From: Acholoe squamosa
Lineage: Eukaryota; Annelida; Polychaeta; Phyllodocida; Polynoidae
DNA length: 64,000 nt
Direction of reading: 5' to 3'
Assembly: GCA_949317995.1 (NCBI GenBank)
Contig: OX439041.1
Coordinates: 43,509,269 to 43,573,268 of the forward strand
Both the position numbers and the translations under genes were made by a program. The notes under the pieces are model-generated. The model had not been told where the DNA came from. It made no database searches and saw only the letters and a list, made by a program, of their open reading frames with translations. Shown here in pieces: positions 61,111-64,000 of this stretch (its first letter is position 1; every line of letters starts with the position of its first letter).

Positions 61111-61213
61111 ACAAACATCTATCACTTCAAACTTCAGGGTCGAGACTCCGTGGACCAGGTTTTTTTTCCTTATTCTATTTCATTCACCTTGCAAGGGAGA
61201 TTCTTTTCCGTTA

Positions 61214-61230
61214 ACACACACACACACACA

Positions 61231-61295
<65 letters not shown>
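61214..61295. repeat. (AC)n(TC)n compound microsatellite
   Basis: About nine AC then about 31 TC dinucleotides. Confidence 0.97.
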
Positions 61296-61297
<2 letters not shown>

Positions 61298-61466
61298 GCA
61301 TCCAGAGGTATTAAGTGTATATCTGGTTATATAATTATGCATCTTGCTACTGAACACTTTCAATAGATATCAGCAATTGTAACTGGCATGTCTGACCCAT
61401 TTTATACCGTGTATCCTTGGCCCTACATTTAAGTTACTAGTACATATTCACAGTGATGGAACCTAT

Positions 61467-63977
61467 CACTGTAATTCGAATTACGGTGTTTCTGGATGGT
61501 GGCAGTTGAGACCACCTCATTTTTATACTATTGAATTGTAAGATAGGTATGGCTATTTGAAGCATATACCTTGGACAGATTGAAGAATTGACGTTAATGC
61601 TGAAGACCCACCACTTAGGGAGTGGTCATTATTTATCAACAGGAGGGGGTGGTGGGTTTGAGGGGGGGGGCGTAAAATTTTCAGACCCCTCCCGAAGGGG
61701 GGGCCTAACAAAATTTTGACCCCTCTTGAAGGGGTGGCTAAAAAAGATCACCCTCTTTTTAGCAAAAAAGCCCACGGGCTACTATAGATCAAAGAGGGGC
61801 GCGAAAACTCGGGGGGCGCAAAAAATTTTGACTGCCATCGAGGGGCGGGCGTAAAAAATTTCCGCACATCTGCGCGAAAACCCACCACCCGCCCCCCTGT
61901 TGATAAATAATGACCACTCCCGTAGATCTACTTGATATGTACTGGTTTATGCAAGAATTGCCTTTTGAAAAATCACAGGTATCACCGTAATTCAGAAGTG
62001 GTATTACCGTTATTCTGTTATTGAAATTTTCAGATATCACCGTAATTCTGTGTAAATGTATCTCTGTAATTCTGTTCATATCTATCTTTGTAAATTATCC
62101 TGTCACCCCAGAATGCCTGATTTCTTTGTAACTTGCTCTAGTATCTCTTGTAGCTACAAGGTGAAAACACACCATCCTACAGACAAGTACAAGAATGGTA
62201 GTTTGCTGACATGAGGAATAACACCAAAATATACAGAATTACAGTCATACACTATTTGTGAGTTGGAATTACAGTGATACATAACCACATGGTTGAGCTT
62301 TTGTTACCTGGGGATGGGGCTGCCTGGGTGGTTGGAACCATGGAGACAGATGAATGGCCCTAGACCCATAAATTCGAATTGGTGACATGGCCATTTCTTA
62401 AAATCGACATGTGACATGGGGTCTGGAGAAGATCTCAGCTACACTTTAATAGAAATGTTCAGAATACACGTTTTGGCCTCCTAATTTTCAGAAATTTCCT
62501 GGGGGAATGCCCCAAACCCTCCCTGCTATTTCCTTTGTTCAAACAAGGATTGTTTTCTATAAAATTGTCACTTTTTTCATGTTTATACTTTTCATGCACA
62601 TAATTTTTGCATATTTCAGGGTCCAACTTTCCCAACCCAGTCCCCAGAATTGTTCTTTGTTATTGGTATTTATGCAGAGGACTATATAGACTTGAAATAT
62701 CATACATGTATGCCACTGTTAGCTTCAATTGAAAACTATGTATATTTTCTGTTAGATGGCCATATTACCCCATTACAATGAATCTGAGGCAAACGTTTTG
62801 TGCCCCAGTGAAAAATCTTAATGGTCTTAAAGAGTCCCCAGAGAGTGCCCATATACAATAAACTCTGCTCAATACATTACTACATATGAGATGCTTTTGT
62901 GACTTTGAGTGGTCACTTTGTGGCCCTGCTATGGTCGGTCATATGTAATATAGCCATGTCTGCGAAATTCTAAAACAAGAAGTTAGGAAAAATTATGAAT
63001 AGTTATGATTGCAAAAATCCTAATTCCTGGAAGGGATACGACAAGTGTTTCACTGTTTTTTGTTTAAATACCAGTTATGAAGTGTTTCCTTAATATGGGC
63101 ATATTAGGTAACCCTACCCTAATAGCGAACAAAAGCAAATGTATTAGGCTACAGATGATGTCAGAATCATTTTACTCAATTATAATGTAGACTACCAAGA
63201 AAGGTCACAATGAAAAAATGTCATAATGAAAATATGGTTCCCTTACATAAGTCCTGATGCATGTGTAATGGTTCGTATCGACTTATATGTTGGGTGGCTC
63301 TTTGGCTCGCTTACCACTAGATATACCAACACAACATGAGTAGTTCGGGTTGGGCAAAGCCCCAGAAACCCCTACCTCTCGGGTAGGACTTTATTCAATT
63401 TGGTCAGTAGCTTATGTTGAGCGTCTGGACTGGACCAGGTCCAGTCTCCTTCTGCCGCTCGCCCGGCTTCTTGGTAGAAGCTGGATGCGAGGCATGGTGC
63501 TGCCCCCTCTTGTACCAACGAGGTATAGCAAGGCGACACCTAGCTGGCATAGAAGGAACAAGCACCACACGAACACGTCTCTCGGATGAACGGCACTAAT
63601 ATATATACAACGATGCCGGCCCCTACACATGTAAGATTGTCCATAAATATCACCATACCCTTATCATGATAAGCCTCACATAGGCCTAATTGGTTTAGTG
63701 GTGTTAGTGACACTAGTGACATGGGTTTTTGCTAAGTGACATGGGACATGGCCATTTCTTAAAATCGACATGTGACAAAGGACCCCCCATCAAGGGCCCC
63801 AGATGACATCTAATTTCTCATAGGTACATGTCTTATTTATTTTGACACTGTACATGGCATCTTAAGGCCATAAATCTAAGTTCATCTGACTGGACACTCC
63901 AGAATTATAGTGATACATGTCATGAATTACAGTGATACCACGTTTTAACTGCCAACTGAATTACAGTGATACCAGCA
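61467..63977. repeat. Dispersed GAATTAC(A/G)GTGATAC motif, orientation-switching
   Basis: The word appears as TATCAC(C/T)GTAATTC at about 61464, 61980 and 62035 (with a hairpin CACTGTAATTCGAATTACGG at 61467-61486). It appears in the opposite sense at about 62236, 62268, 63901, 63925 and 63958. Orientation flips near 62.1-62.2 kb. A 32-bp direct repeat containing ACATGGCCATTTCTTAAAAT also occurs at 62384 and 63745. This may be the body of a larger inverted-arm element that runs past the window end. Confidence 0.5.
61618..61921. mobile_element. 304-bp Harbinger-like MITE (family copy 3)
   Basis: Starts GGGAGTGGTCATTATTTATC and ends with its inverse. Flanks are TTA at the left and GTA at the right, so the duplication has one mismatch. 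The interior is close to copy 1 at 58043-58318, including the AAAATTTTGACTGCCAT block. Confidence 0.82.
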
Positions 63978-64000
63978 AACACTTGCAAAGCTTGTCACAG
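62420..64000. other. No gene recognised; right edge of window
   Basis: Apart from the GAATTACAGTGATAC words and the direct repeat near 63745, no exon or complete element is supported. Frames at 63350-63630 on both strands overlap each other and show no recognisable protein. Confidence 0.35.

Noticed and set aside
1-64000. tRNA, rRNA or other structural RNA genes
   Set aside because: No B-box-like GGTTCGAATCC or cloverleaf was recognised by eye. A covariance-model scan would be decisive; any high-scoring hit would overturn this.

Overview
This is animal nuclear DNA. Genes are split by GT-AG introns, there is a mitochondrial COX6A gene and an insect-type gustatory-receptor-like gene, microsatellites and minisatellites are dense, and there are many cut-and-paste transposons with miniature (MITE) relatives. 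A GR-like receptor, a short TTAGGG-type telomere-like tract and a marked excess of the palindrome TAGGCCTA fit an invertebrate deuterostome (echinoderm, hemichordate or lancelet). That is inference; no species can be named from sequence alone.

Layout. 1-3 kb: the main exon of a six-transmembrane GR-like receptor on the minus strand; its seventh helix must lie on an exon I could not find. 3-9.7 kb: no genes. 9.8-12.7 kb: a 542-bp inverted-repeat element, then copy 1 of a 2.3-kb non-autonomous transposon carrying a G-rich minisatellite. 14.1-14.5 kb: a 21-bp tandem array. 16.8 kb: a small MITE. 17.2-25.9 kb: an apparently complete 8.7-kb PIF/Harbinger transposon with 17-bp perfect terminal inverted repeats (TIRs), a CAG target-site duplication (TSD), and two intact multi-exon genes facing each other. 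These are a 1098-residue AT-hook/RG-rich/Myb-SANT/coiled-coil accessory protein on plus and a 354-residue DDE transposase on minus. 26.4 kb: a 431-bp element with an 8-bp TSD. 28.9-31.2 kb: copy 2 of the minisatellite transposon, inverted relative to copy 1. 32.7 and 44.2 kb: Harbinger-like MITEs. 33.5-34.9 kb: a triplet-rich stretch with a possible PPSY-motif exon. 38.2-39.8 kb: a foldback-type element with internal tandem arrays in opposite orientations. 40-40.7, 46.2-46.6 and 50.7-51.7 kb: tandem arrays. 48.3-49.6 kb: a CACTG-ended element with TA duplications. 54.4-58.9 kb: the complete three-exon COX6A gene (minus), whose first intron holds a MITE and a telomere-like tract. 59-64 kb: further MITEs, inverted-repeat elements and dispersed GAATTACAGTGATAC motifs running off the window.

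How the genes relate. COX6A and the GR-like receptor are ordinary host genes with no visible link. The two Harbinger genes form one mobile unit. In characterised Harbinger elements the Myb-like partner carries the transposase into the nucleus and helps it bind the element ends; here CGGAC-type motifs cluster just inside both ends and are candidate binding sites. Most of the remaining DNA is non-autonomous transposons and the satellites they carry.
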